NCBI GenBank assembly: GCA_947167535.1
Contig: CAMVIL010000035.1
Coordinates: 1-8,770 of the forward strand
Direction of reading: 5' to 3'
Origin: an uncultured Ruminococcus sp.
GTDB taxonomy: Bacteria > Bacillota > Clostridia > Oscillospirales > Ruminococcaceae
DNA: 8,770 bases
This document shows positions 1-5,740 of the stretch, piece by piece (the first letter of the stretch is position 1; each line of letters begins with the position of its first letter). The translations under genes and the position numbers were made by a program. The notes beneath the pieces were generated by a model that saw nothing but the letters and a program-made list of their open reading frames with translations, had not been told where the DNA came from and searched no databases.

Positions 1-60
1 CTGGTCAACAAGGTCGCTGAGAACAAGAGAGCGGCGGCGGAGAAGAAGATCAAGAATTGA
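1..60 (+). CDS. C-terminal end of an unidentified protein (partial)
   Basis: The window opens inside a plus-strand reading frame that runs 19 codons to a TGA at 58-60. The visible tail, LVNKVAENKRAAAEKKIKN, is rich in Lys, Ala and Glu and looks like the charged helical end of a cytoplasmic protein. This is too little sequence to name a family. Its stop lies 47 bp before the next plus-strand start, so the two genes could be cotranscribed. An 8-bp hairpin sits in the gap but lacks a good U-run. Confidence 0.6.
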   Translation: MVNKVAENKRAAAEKKIKN

Positions 61-64
61 CGGG

Positions 65-87
65 CAGATCATCGGGGAAATGATCTG
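65..87 (+). other. Intergenic stem-loop between two plus-strand genes
   Basis: CAGATCAT (65-72) and ATGATCTG (80-87) form a perfect 8-bp stem with a 7-nt loop, four bases after the stop of the preceding gene. Only a mixed TTGATTTA follows, not a run of T, so it is a poor intrinsic terminator. It may instead protect the upstream mRNA end or modulate readthrough into the next gene. Confidence 0.4.
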
Positions 88-107
88 TTGATTTACGGGG
101 CGAAAGT

Positions 108-665
108 ATGAAAAAATATGCGATTTACAAGTCCGAGACGGGGTACTATTATTATAGGTACTGCGACTCCCTCGAACAGCTCGAGGGCACGGGCTTTGAG
201 AGAATAGTCACTGAGGAAAAGCTGCCCGTCGTGCTTGACGGAAGGGGCGGCTACTATCAGTTCAAACAGGGTGACTACGGCTTCGTTGAGGTGATAGAGT
301 CCGATGAGGAGATCCCGCTTCCCCTCGAAAAGCTCTACTTCAAAAACGACGAGAACTTCAAGCTGGGCTGGATGACGCCCGACGGCGACACCTATTCCTG
401 CGACTACACAGGACACACAAAGGCAGCGATAGTCATCTGCGCCAACTACTTCCCTAACGCTCAGCTCCCCGAAAGGACGCTGGGGCGCAAAGGCTGGCTG
501 AAGATCATCGACTCGTGGGACGGCACCGAACGCCAGCACTCACAGTACGTCTACTCGCTGACGGGAAAGATAACCAAGCGTCAGGCTGACAAGCTTTTCG
601 ATCTGGGACTATATAATAATGAAGAGGTCAGACAGCTGCTCAAAGACAGCGAGAATGACTGGTAA
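108..665 (+). CDS. Hypothetical protein, 185 aa
   Basis: I do not recognise this family. The ATG at 108 follows a weak GGGG (97-100) seven bases upstream. The protein is soluble, with no signal peptide or membrane segment. The N-terminal half is strikingly aromatic (GYYYYRYC at residues 12-19) and acidic. The middle carries WMTPDGDTYSCDYTGHTKAA (about residues 88-107), with a Cys and a His that could be functional. The C-terminal part ends in GKITKRQADKLFDLGLYNNE (about residues 152-171), which reads like a small helical domain. Codon use resembles the neighbouring genes, so it is likely a real, expressed gene. It may share a transcript with the gene ending at 60, and a terminator-like hairpin lies 30 bp past its stop. 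No function is proposed. Confidence 0.75.
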   Translation: MKKYAIYKSETGYYYYRYCDSLEQLEGTGFERIVTEEKLPVVLDGRGGYYQFKQGDYGFVEVIESDEEIPLPLEKLYFKNDENFKLGWMTPDGDTYSCDYTGHTKAAIVICANYFPNAQLPERTLGRKGWLKIIDSWDGTERQHSQYVYSLTGKITKRQADKLFDLGLYNNEEVRQLLKDSENDW

Positions 666-695
666 AACTTAATTTTTTCAGAGGAATATGAAACT

Positions 696-732
696 CAGCG
701 TTCTTGGCGACCGGCTCAAGCACGCTGTTTTT
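696..732 (+). terminator. Probable intrinsic terminator after the 185-aa gene
   Basis: CAGCGT (696-701) pairs with ACGCTG (722-727). After a one-by-one mismatch, CTTG (703-706) pairs with CAAG (717-720) around a 10-nt loop. Five T residues (728-732) follow directly. The structure begins 30 bp after the TAA at 663-665. The mismatch and long loop keep this moderate. Confidence 0.5.
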
Positions 733-941
733 GATGCCATTTTTTGCCTCAAAATCCTGCTTCGACATATCATACATAGAAAATGATTTTTATTTGTTAA
801 ACATGACAATTGATTTGAAATTAAAGTTATGTTATCATAATATTAACACATTTAACGGAAGTTAGATCTCATCATTGTTCACGCCCCATACAATGATTGT
901 ATATTCTGCAAAATAAATGCAGTTAAAATTCAAAAAATCTA
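733..941. other. AT-rich intergenic regulatory region
   Basis: This stretch has no convincing gene, and its AT content is well above that of the flanking coding DNA. Two inverted repeats lie upstream of the 942-970 promoter and could bind a regulator: ATCATTG (871-877) with CAATGAT (891-897), and CTGCA (906-910) with TGCAG (918-922). The AT-rich sequence immediately before the -35 box may act as an UP element. A 45-codon minus-strand frame (777 down to 640) reaches into the start of the region and is treated separately as a possible remnant. Confidence 0.4.
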
Positions 942-970
942 TTGACATTTCACTAACAATGGTGTATAAT
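942..970 (+). promoter_or_regulatory. Consensus sigma-A promoter of the DivIVA-like / H-cluster operon
   Basis: A perfect -35 TTGACA (942-947), a 17-bp spacer and a perfect -10 TATAAT (965-970) predict transcription from about 977. Both boxes match consensus exactly, so basal expression should be strong unless repressed. An inverted repeat GTATA (964-968) / TATAC (973-977) overlaps the -10 and predicted start and could be an operator. Confidence 0.9.
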
Positions 971-986
971 AGTATACAGAGCTTAC

Positions 987-1013
987 ACGGCGTGTTTCCC
1001 CATGCCCGTTTTT
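987..1013 (+). promoter_or_regulatory. Terminator-like hairpin in the 5' leader (possible attenuator)
   Basis: Inside the roughly 70-nt leader, ACGGCGTG (987-994) can pair with CATGCC-C-GT (1001-1009). The pairing has one bulged C and one G-U pair around a TTTCCC loop. T1009-T1013 form a short U-run. This resembles a weak intrinsic terminator between promoter and start codon and could lower or condition operon expression. Only the hairpin is seen; no anti-terminator or ligand-binding fold was identified. Confidence 0.35.
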
Positions 1014-1046
1014 GCCTTAAATCAAACTATTAGGAGGATATCGTCA

Positions 1047-2150
1047 ATGGCTGAGACCAGATTTATTAAAACAGTGACCTTCGGCGGCTATGATAAGGCT
1101 GAGGTCGACAAGAGACTCGAGTATTTCTACACCAAGCTTTATGAGCTGAAGAACGAGCTCAGAGAGACAAAGCTGACTCTTGAAGAATATAAGAAAGGCA
1201 CCGACGCTGAAAAGGCAGCAGAGACTGTGCTCGCAGGCGAAAGAGCCAAGCTGACTCAGGTTCAGGTCCAGAACGAGACGATGTCCGACAGGATCAAGAA
1301 CGTTGAAGAGGAGAATAAGGCTAAGGACAACGAGATAAAGGCGCTCAAGGATAAGAATAAGGCGCTCACAGATGAGCTTGAGGAGAAGAAAAAGCGCATT
1401 GAAGCCCTCGAAGCAGGCGGCGCTGCCGAAGCACTCAGCACCGTGTTCATCGAGGCTCAGAAGTCCGCGAGCCTGCTGACTTCGACTTCCAAGAAAGAGG
1501 CTGACGAGCTTACGGCTAAGTCCAAACAGGCAGCCGATGACATGATAATCGACGCTAACAACAAGGCTAAGAAGATCATCTTCGACGCCGAGAAGGAAGC
1601 TGCAGAGATCACTGCCGACGCTCAGAACAAGTCGGAGCAGATGAATACCGCTTCCAATAATATGAAGGCTGTCCTTCTGGGTGAGATCGAAAGCTATAAC
1701 AAGCAGATGGTCAAGATGAAGGAGCTCTTCGCCGACTTTGAAAGAGACGGCAGAAAGAAGCTCGATGACAGCATGGATCTGCTCAGCAAGGCAAAGAATC
1801 AGCTTAGCAGCGGCGGAGTTCCCGTATTCAAGGAGCCTAAGCTGGTCGAGCCTGAGTATCCCGAAGAGCCTACGTATGAAAAGCTCAGCTCCAACAAGGA
1901 GGACGAGGCCAAGAAGCAGAAGGCCAACAGCGAGCTCGAAAAGCTTGCGGCTCAGGCGGCGGCTATCGGCGGCGGTTCTTCCAAGCCCGCAGCTGAAGAA
2001 AAGAAGTCCGACGGCGGCGTTGATCTGGCAGCCCTCGCAGCTCAGGCAGCAGCTATCGGCGGAAATGACTCCAAGAATGACGACAAGCCCGCAGGCGGAG
2101 GCATAGACCTCGCTGCTCTCGCGGCTCAGGCGGCGGCTCTCGACAAGTGA
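1047..2150 (+). CDS. DivIVA-like coiled-coil protein with three C-terminal Ala/Gln repeats
   Basis: This is a 367-residue cytoplasmic, coiled-coil scaffold-type protein. The start is the ATG at 1047, which has AGGAGG at 1032-1037 nine bases upstream; an in-frame ATG at 1002 lacks a Shine-Dalgarno site and lies in the leader. Residues 6-40 contain FGGYDKAEVDKRLEYF, which resembles the N-terminal membrane-curvature/pole-targeting motif of DivIVA/GpsB proteins. Residues 36-122 and about 135-250 are highly charged heptad-like helices. A Pro/Glu-rich hinge (258-278) follows. The tail carries three copies of a motif like DLAALAAQAAAIGG (297-309, 326-339, 354-367) separated by charged Gly/Lys/Asp spacers. 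The protein lacks catalytic motifs. It is the first gene of a pair with the H-cluster protein 44 bp downstream, with no terminator between them. By family knowledge it may localise partners at the membrane or septum; that it scaffolds its neighbour is inference. Confidence 0.78.
   Translation: MAETRFIKTVTFGGYDKAEVDKRLEYFYTKLYELKNELRETKLTLEEYKKGTDAEKAAETVLAGERAKLTQVQVQNETMSDRIKNVEEENKAKDNEIKALKDKNKALTDELEEKKKRIEALEAGGAAEALSTVFIEAQKSASLLTSTSKKEADELTAKSKQAADDMIIDANNKAKKIIFDAEKEAAEITADAQNKSEQMNTASNNMKAVLLGEIESYNKQMVKMKELFADFERDGRKKLDDSMDLLSKAKNQLSSGGVPVFKEPKLVEPEYPEEPTYEKLSSNKEDEAKKQKANSELEKLAAQAAAIGGGSSKPAAEEKKSDGGVDLAALAAQAAAIGGNDSKNDDKPAGGGIDLAALAAQAAALDK
1935..2147 (+). repeat. Three in-frame Ala/Gln-rich protein repeats
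   Basis: Codons 297-367 of the DivIVA-like gene hold three copies of an L-x-x-L-A-A-Q-A-A-A-(I/L) motif, spaced 28-30 residues apart. The DNA copies differ at synonymous positions (GCG versus GCA runs), so the peptide appears conserved rather than freshly duplicated. Each copy would form a short amphipathic helix on a flexible Gly/Lys/Asp tether. Confidence 0.85.
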
Positions 2151-2194
2151 CGCGCCTTTTATTCCAGCAAATATATTAAGGAGTGTATGTAAAG

Positions 2195-3886
2195 ATGAGT
2201 GAAATCATTATAATAAAACCCGATAAATGCGTAGGCTGTAACTCCTGCGTAAGAACCTGCCCCGCACCTGAGGCTAACATCACCAAGATCCTCGACGACG
2301 GCAGGTTCATCACCACTATTGACCCCGAGCACTGCATAGCCTGCGGTGAGTGCGTAAGAAACTGCAATCACGGTGCAAGAGATTACATCGACGACACCGA
2401 AGCCTGTATGCAGAAGCTCAGCAATGAGAAGCTTATTATCCTCGCTACTCCCGCTATCAAGACTGTATACCCCACCAGATGGAAGGGTATTCTTGACTGG
2501 TTCCGCAAGAAGGGATGTTTTATCTATGACGTTTCACTCGGCGCGGATATCTGCACATGGGCTCACCTGAGAGCTGTTGAGGAAAAGAAGGTCGGCAACC
2601 TTATCACTCAGCCCTGCGCGGCTATCGTTAAGTATGTCGAGATCTATCAGCCTAAGCTGCTCAACAACCTCTCGCCTATCCACAGCCCTATCTCCTGCGC
2701 GGCTACTTACATAAAGAAGTACCTCAGAAGAAGCAACCCTATCGCGGTTCTTTCTCCTTGTATCGCTAAGAAGACTGAGTTTGAGGAGACGGGTCTTATT
2801 GACTTTAACGTTACCTTCAACAAGCTCAATGAATATTTCGACAAGAACGGTATCGCTATCGCTACCAACTCCATCCACGACCTCGAGTATCAGTTCGACG
2901 AACAGCAGGGTCAGCTGGGCGGCGTTTATCCCCGTCCGGGCGGACTTCGCGACAACCTCTGGATACACGATCCCGAGCTGAACATCACTACCTCTGAGGG
3001 CGTTCACAAGGTTTACCCCGAGCTGGATATGTATGCGGAAATGCCCGAGTTCAAGCACCCGCAGGTGTTCGACGTGCTCTCATGTGAGTTCGGTTGCAAC
3101 GTAGGTCCCGGCACAGGTACCAAGCAGACCGTTTTCGACGTTATGTCCACCATGCGTGAGGTAGAAAAGGAAGCTAAGGCTCGCCGCAAGACTTCCGGCG
3201 GTATGTTCGGCAGAGGCGGTGAGGATAAGTTGTTCAAGAAGTTTGACGAAACCCTCAGACTCGCTGACTTCATGAGAACATATAAGCCCACCACTCCGAC
3301 TCCCGTTCCTACCGATCAGCAGCTTGATCCTATCTATGAGATCATGGGCAAGCACAGCTTCGAGGACAGACATTACGACTGTCAAGCCTGCGGATACAGA
3401 TCCTGCCGAGAGATGGCAACTGCTATCTATCGCGGTCTGAACACTCCCGACAACTGCGTTGTTCACGCCAAGACCGTACTCGTTGCAAGACACTCCGAGC
3501 TCCAGCAGCAGCATGAGCGCCTCGCTGAGATCACCAACGAATGTCTCGAGCTCTCCGACAAGCTGAAGTCGGGCGTTGAGGAGATCACCAACAACATGGA
3601 GACCATCGGCGCTTCCAATCAGGCCACTTCCGAGAGAGCAGGCGTTGTTAACAACCTGCTGAAGAATGTTATTACTTTCTGCAATTCCAACTCCACAATG
3701 GACGCAAGCTCCGTTCAGCAGCTGGTAGGCATCCTCGAGACCACCAGCAAGGCTTTCGGCACTCTGGATGACAACGTATCCACCACAAAGGAAAGCTCGG
3801 AGATAATAGCACGCTCCATCGAAGACATCAAGCAGCTGGTAGACGACATCAACGCCACTCTCCACAAGACCGTAGAATCTAAGTGA
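2195..3886 (+). CDS. [FeFe]-hydrogenase-like iron-sulfur protein (two ferredoxin clusters, H-cluster domain, Fe-S domain, helical C-terminus)
   Basis: This is a 563-residue cytoplasmic redox protein. The ATG at 2195 has AAGGAG (2178-2183) eleven bases upstream; the in-frame GTG at 2183 overlaps that site and is rejected. Residues 12-57 hold two [4Fe-4S] ferredoxin motifs (C12/15/18/22 and C47/50/53/57). Residues about 80-360 match the iron-only hydrogenase large-subunit C-terminal domain. All four cysteines expected to bind the H-cluster cubane are present: TQPCAA (C141), SPCIAKK (C189) and CEFGC (C297, C301). The position before C141, a proton-relay cysteine in catalytic enzymes, is proline. 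Residues 396-421 (CX2CX4CX16C) fit the Fe-S domain that often follows in sensory or putative hydrogenases. Residues 430-563 are long Ser/Thr/Asn-rich helices, faintly chemoreceptor-like but without the conserved receptor tip. No PAS domain, kinase or phosphatase is fused. It is probably a sensory or redox-signalling H-cluster protein; real hydrogenase activity is less likely. Confidence 0.9.
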   Translation: MSEIIIIKPDKCVGCNSCVRTCPAPEANITKILDDGRFITTIDPEHCIACGECVRNCNHGARDYIDDTEACMQKLSNEKLIILATPAIKTVYPTRWKGILDWFRKKGCFIYDVSLGADICTWAHLRAVEEKKVGNLITQPCAAIVKYVEIYQPKLLNNLSPIHSPISCAATYIKKYLRRSNPIAVLSPCIAKKTEFEETGLIDFNVTFNKLNEYFDKNGIAIATNSIHDLEYQFDEQQGQLGGVYPRPGGLRDNLWIHDPELNITTSEGVHKVYPELDMYAEMPEFKHPQVFDVLSCEFGCNVGPGTGTKQTVFDVMSTMREVEKEAKARRKTSGGMFGRGGEDKLFKKFDETLRLADFMRTYKPTTPTPVPTDQQLDPIYEIMGKHSFEDRHYDCQACGYRSCREMATAIYRGLNTPDNCVVHAKTVLVARHSELQQQHERLAEITNECLELSDKLKSGVEEITNNMETIGASNQATSERAGVVNNLLKNVITFCNSNSTMDASSVQQLVGILETTSKAFGTLDDNVSTTKESSEIIARSIEDIKQLVDDINATLHKTVESK

Positions 3887-4116
3887 GTGCGGGGTTCCTG
3901 AGGGCTCTGCCCTCAGACTCCCGCTAGGGGGACCCTTTTCAAAGGGTCTCCCCTAGAACCCCTCCTAAACTTTTTTGTCCAAAAATCCCATATAGGGCTA
4001 AAGCCCTATATGGGATTTTTAAATAAGAGGTTTCGGGAGAGTCCAGAGAACCCCTTCTCCAAAAGGGGTTCTTTGGCAGGGGTCTGGGGACAGCGTCCCC
4101 AGAAAGTCTCGCACTC
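3885..4116. repeat. Nested palindromic intergenic element bounded by GAGTGCG / CGCACTC
   Basis: The convergent gap is filled by a 232-bp structure bounded by a 7-bp inverted repeat (3885-3891 and 4110-4116). The left arm has hairpin A1 (CTGAGGGC 3898-3905 / GCCCTCAG 3909-3916) and hairpin B1 (3924-3956, two stem blocks of 7 bp with a bulged T). The right arm, read on the other strand, has the same order: hairpin A2 (4084-4091 / 4095-4102, 8-bp stem, 3-nt loop) and hairpin B2 (4047-4056 / 4063-4072, 10-bp stem). The two arms appear to be diverged inverted copies of one unit whose stems are kept although their bases differ. It encodes no protein. It resembles a dispersed palindromic or MITE-like repeat, which is inference from one copy. 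Confidence 0.75.
3981..4020. terminator. Bidirectional intrinsic terminator with a perfect 18-bp stem
   Basis: AAAAATCCCATATAGGGC (3981-3998) and its exact reverse complement (4003-4020) enclose a TAAA loop. The stem ends in A5/T5, so each strand yields a hairpin followed by U residues. It lies between the 3' ends of the H-cluster gene (plus) and the malic enzyme gene (minus) and should terminate both. It forms the centre of the larger palindromic element. Confidence 0.9.
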
Positions 4117-4118
4117 GT

Positions 4119-5291
4119 TTAGATCCGTGCGACTCCTGTAGCGCGGGCAGCGGCTGATACGGCTGCGGCTACGGCTGCGGCCACGCCTCTGTCGAGGGCT
4201 GAGGGGATGATGTAGTCAGCCGAGAGCTCTTCGGGCTTTACGTAGTCGGCGATCGCCTTTGCTGCGGCGATCTTCATATCGTCATTTATGCCGCTGGCGC
4301 GGACGTCAAGTGCGCCTCTGAAGATTCCGGGGAATGCCAGCACGTTGTTGATCTGGTTGGGGAAATCGCTTCTGCCGGTGCCGACAACAGCGGCGCCTGC
4401 TTCCCTCGCGAGGTCGGGCATGATCTCGGGAGTGGGGTTTGCCATCGCGAAGATGATCGGCTTGTCAGCCATGGACTTCACCATCTCGGGGGTCACACAG
4501 CCGGGTGCGGAGACTCCGATGAACACGTCAGCGCCCGCGATAACATCGGCGAGGCTGCCCTTGCGCATCTGCTGGTTGGTGATCTCTGCCATCTCCTGCT
4601 TCTCGGTATTGAGACCCTCGCGACCCTTGTAGATAGCGCCCTTGCGGTCGCAGAGGACAACGTCCTTCAGACCCATCGAGATAAGCAGCTTGATGATAGC
4701 GATACCCGCAGCGCCTGCACCGGAAGTCACGACTCTGATCTCGTCAAGCTTTTTTCCTGTGAGCTTGAGAGCGTTGAGCATAGCGGCGAGGGTAACGACA
4801 GCGGTGCCGTGCTGGTCATCGTGGAAGATGGGGATATCGCAGCATTCCTTAAGTCTGCGCTCGATCTCGAAGCAGCGGGGCGCGGAGATATCCTCGAGGT
4901 TCACGCCGCCGAAGGAGCCTGCCAGCAGCGACACGGTCTTAACTATATCGTCAACCTCTTTGGAGCGAACGCAGAGGGGGATAGCGTCAACGTCGCCGAA
5001 GGACTTGAACAGCACGCACTTACCCTCCATAACGGGCATACCTGCTTCGGGTCCGATATCGCCGAGACCCAGCACAGCGGTACCGTCGGTGATGACCGCC
5101 ACGAGGTTAGAGCGGCGGGTGAGCTCATAGCTTTTGTTTATATCCTTCTGGACCTCAAGGCAAGGCTGAGCGACGCCGGGGGTGTACGCCAGCGAGAGGT
5201 CATCGCGGGATTCCAGCGGCACGCGGGAGACTACCTCGATCTTTCCGCCCCACTGTTCATGCAGTTTCAGAGATTCCTTTGCGTAATCCAT
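4119..5291 (-). CDS. Malic enzyme (malate dehydrogenase, decarboxylating), short prokaryotic form
   Basis: This enzyme converts malate to pyruvate and CO2 with reduction of NAD(P)+, linking C4 acids to pyruvate in the cytoplasm. The 390-residue length is typical of the short bacterial form, which lacks the phosphotransacetylase-like extension of MaeB. Visible motifs are SLAYTPGVAQPC (33-44, Tyr36), ITDGTAVLGLGDIGPEAG (67-84), EGKCVLFKSF (89-98, Lys91), NLEDISAPRC (131-140), FHDDQHGTA (156-164), the dinucleotide fold TSGAGAAG (189-196) and the ANPTPE loop. Tyr36 and Lys91 align with the catalytic acid/base pair, and E133, D134 and D158 with the metal ligands. The start is the ATG at 5291, with GGA (5304-5302) ten bases upstream; the in-frame ATG at 5300 is almost on the Shine-Dalgarno site. 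NAD preference is usual for this form but cannot be read here with certainty. It is monocistronic. Confidence 0.95.
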   Translation of the reverse strand: MDYAKESLKLHEQWGGKIEVVSRVPLESRDDLSLAYTPGVAQPCLEVQKDINKSYELTRRSNLVAVITDGTAVLGLGDIGPEAGMPVMEGKCVLFKSFGDVDAIPLCVRSKEVDDIVKTVSLLAGSFGGVNLEDISAPRCFEIERRLKECCDIPIFHDDQHGTAVVTLAAMLNALKLTGKKLDEIRVVTSGAGAAGIAIIKLLISMGLKDVVLCDRKGAIYKGREGLNTEKQEMAEITNQQMRKGSLADVIAGADVFIGVSAPGCVTPEMVKSMADKPIIFAMANPTPEIMPDLAREAGAAVVGTGRSDFPNQINNVLAFPGIFRGALDVRASGINDDMKIAAAKAIADYVKPEELSADYIIPSALDRGVAAAVAAAVSAAARATGVARI

Positions 5292-5364
5292 TTTACACAT
5301 ATCCTTTCATAGCCGCGCAAGGCGGTGTCATTCTCATCGGCGTGCGCCGACAGCATACGTATTT

Positions 5365-5393
5365 ATTATACAATATTCCGCCGCAAATTACAA
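5365..5393 (-). promoter_or_regulatory. Promoter of the malic enzyme gene, with inverted repeat around the -35
   Basis: On the minus strand, TTGTAA (5393-5388), a 17-bp spacer and a perfect TATAAT (5370-5365) predict transcription from about 5358, giving a leader of about 67 nt. A 7-bp inverted repeat, CCGCCGC (5378-5384) / GCGGCGG (5399-5405), is centred on the -35 box and could be an operator. A second palindrome, TCGGCG (5337-5342) / CGCCGA (5345-5350), lies in the leader and can form a small hairpin without a U-run. Confidence 0.75.
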
Positions 5394-5466
5394 GACCGGC
5401 GGCGGTTTCTCTGTAAACTTTTCCTGAATTTTCCCCGCCATCCTCGCAGACTCCCCTCCCCCGATA

Positions 5467-5495
5467 TTGACAAACCTCTGCCGATGTGATATAAT
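5467..5495 (+). promoter_or_regulatory. Full-consensus extended -10 promoter of tRNA-Leu
   Basis: TTGACA (5467-5472), a 17-bp spacer and TATAAT (5490-5495) preceded by TGA (5487-5489, an extended -10) give an ideal sigma-A promoter. The predicted start at about 5502 lies only a few bases before the mature tRNA, so the 5' leader is very short. It is divergent from the malic enzyme promoter, with their -35 boxes about 73 bp apart. Confidence 0.93.
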
Positions 5496-5504
5496 AGTCA
5501 TTAC

Positions 5505-5584
<80 letters not shown>

Positions 5585-5597
5585 TAACGTTTTATAG

Positions 5598-5640
5598 CTC
5601 GCAAACTGTTGGTTTTCAAGGGTTTGCGGGTTTTTGTTTT
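5598..5640 (+). terminator. Intrinsic terminator after tRNA-Leu
   Basis: CTCGCAAAC (5598-5606) pairs with GTTTGCGGG (5622-5630), with one T-G wobble and a 15-nt loop. It is followed by TTTTTGTTTT. It starts 13 bp after the tRNA. Confidence 0.82.
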
Positions 5641-5680
5641 TTGGAGACAATCTGTTTTGTGCGTTACGACAACCCAAAAA

Positions 5681-5715
5681 GGAGCAGTCCCTCATTCCGA
5701 CTGCTCCCTTTTTTT
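5681..5715. terminator. Bidirectional terminator between tRNA-Leu and the GH16 gene
   Basis: GGAGCAGTC (5681-5689) and GACTGCTCC (5699-5707) form a perfect 9-bp stem. Seven T residues follow on the plus strand (5709-5715), and five A residues precede the stem and give a U-run on the minus strand. It ends the GH16 transcript, whose stop is at 5741, and backs up the tRNA terminator. Confidence 0.88.
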
Positions 5716-5740
5716 ATTCGGCCTGAACCGAAAACCTTTC

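Noticed and set aside
810..843. A second plus-strand promoter (TTGAAA at 815-820 with TAATAT at 838-843)
   Set aside because: It matches consensus poorly, lies in AT-rich DNA where such matches are frequent, and sits over 100 bp upstream of a perfect promoter.
1002..1046. Earlier ATG start for the DivIVA-like protein
   Set aside because: It lies within the leader hairpin with no Shine-Dalgarno site. The ATG at 1047 has AGGAGG at good spacing and begins the conserved motif region.
2183..2194. GTG start at 2183 for the H-cluster protein
   Set aside because: The GTG overlaps the Shine-Dalgarno AAGGAG itself. The ATG at 2195 gives the normal ferredoxin N-terminus.
3080..3865. A 261-codon minus-strand frame opposite the H-cluster gene
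   Set aside because: It is a shadow of a gene with clear ferredoxin and H-cluster motifs, without its own Shine-Dalgarno site or recognisable domains.
3490..3886. Full methyl-accepting chemotaxis protein fusion
   Set aside because: Helical heptads are present, but the highly conserved receptor tip and any membrane or HAMP segment are missing.
3885..4116. Insertion sequence
   Set aside because: There is no transposase frame and no clear target-site duplication. At most it is a non-autonomous palindromic element.
4642..5312. Plus-strand frames opposite the malic enzyme gene (4642-5130 and 4809-5312)
   Set aside because: The minus-strand frame carries all malic enzyme motifs in order; these are antisense artefacts.
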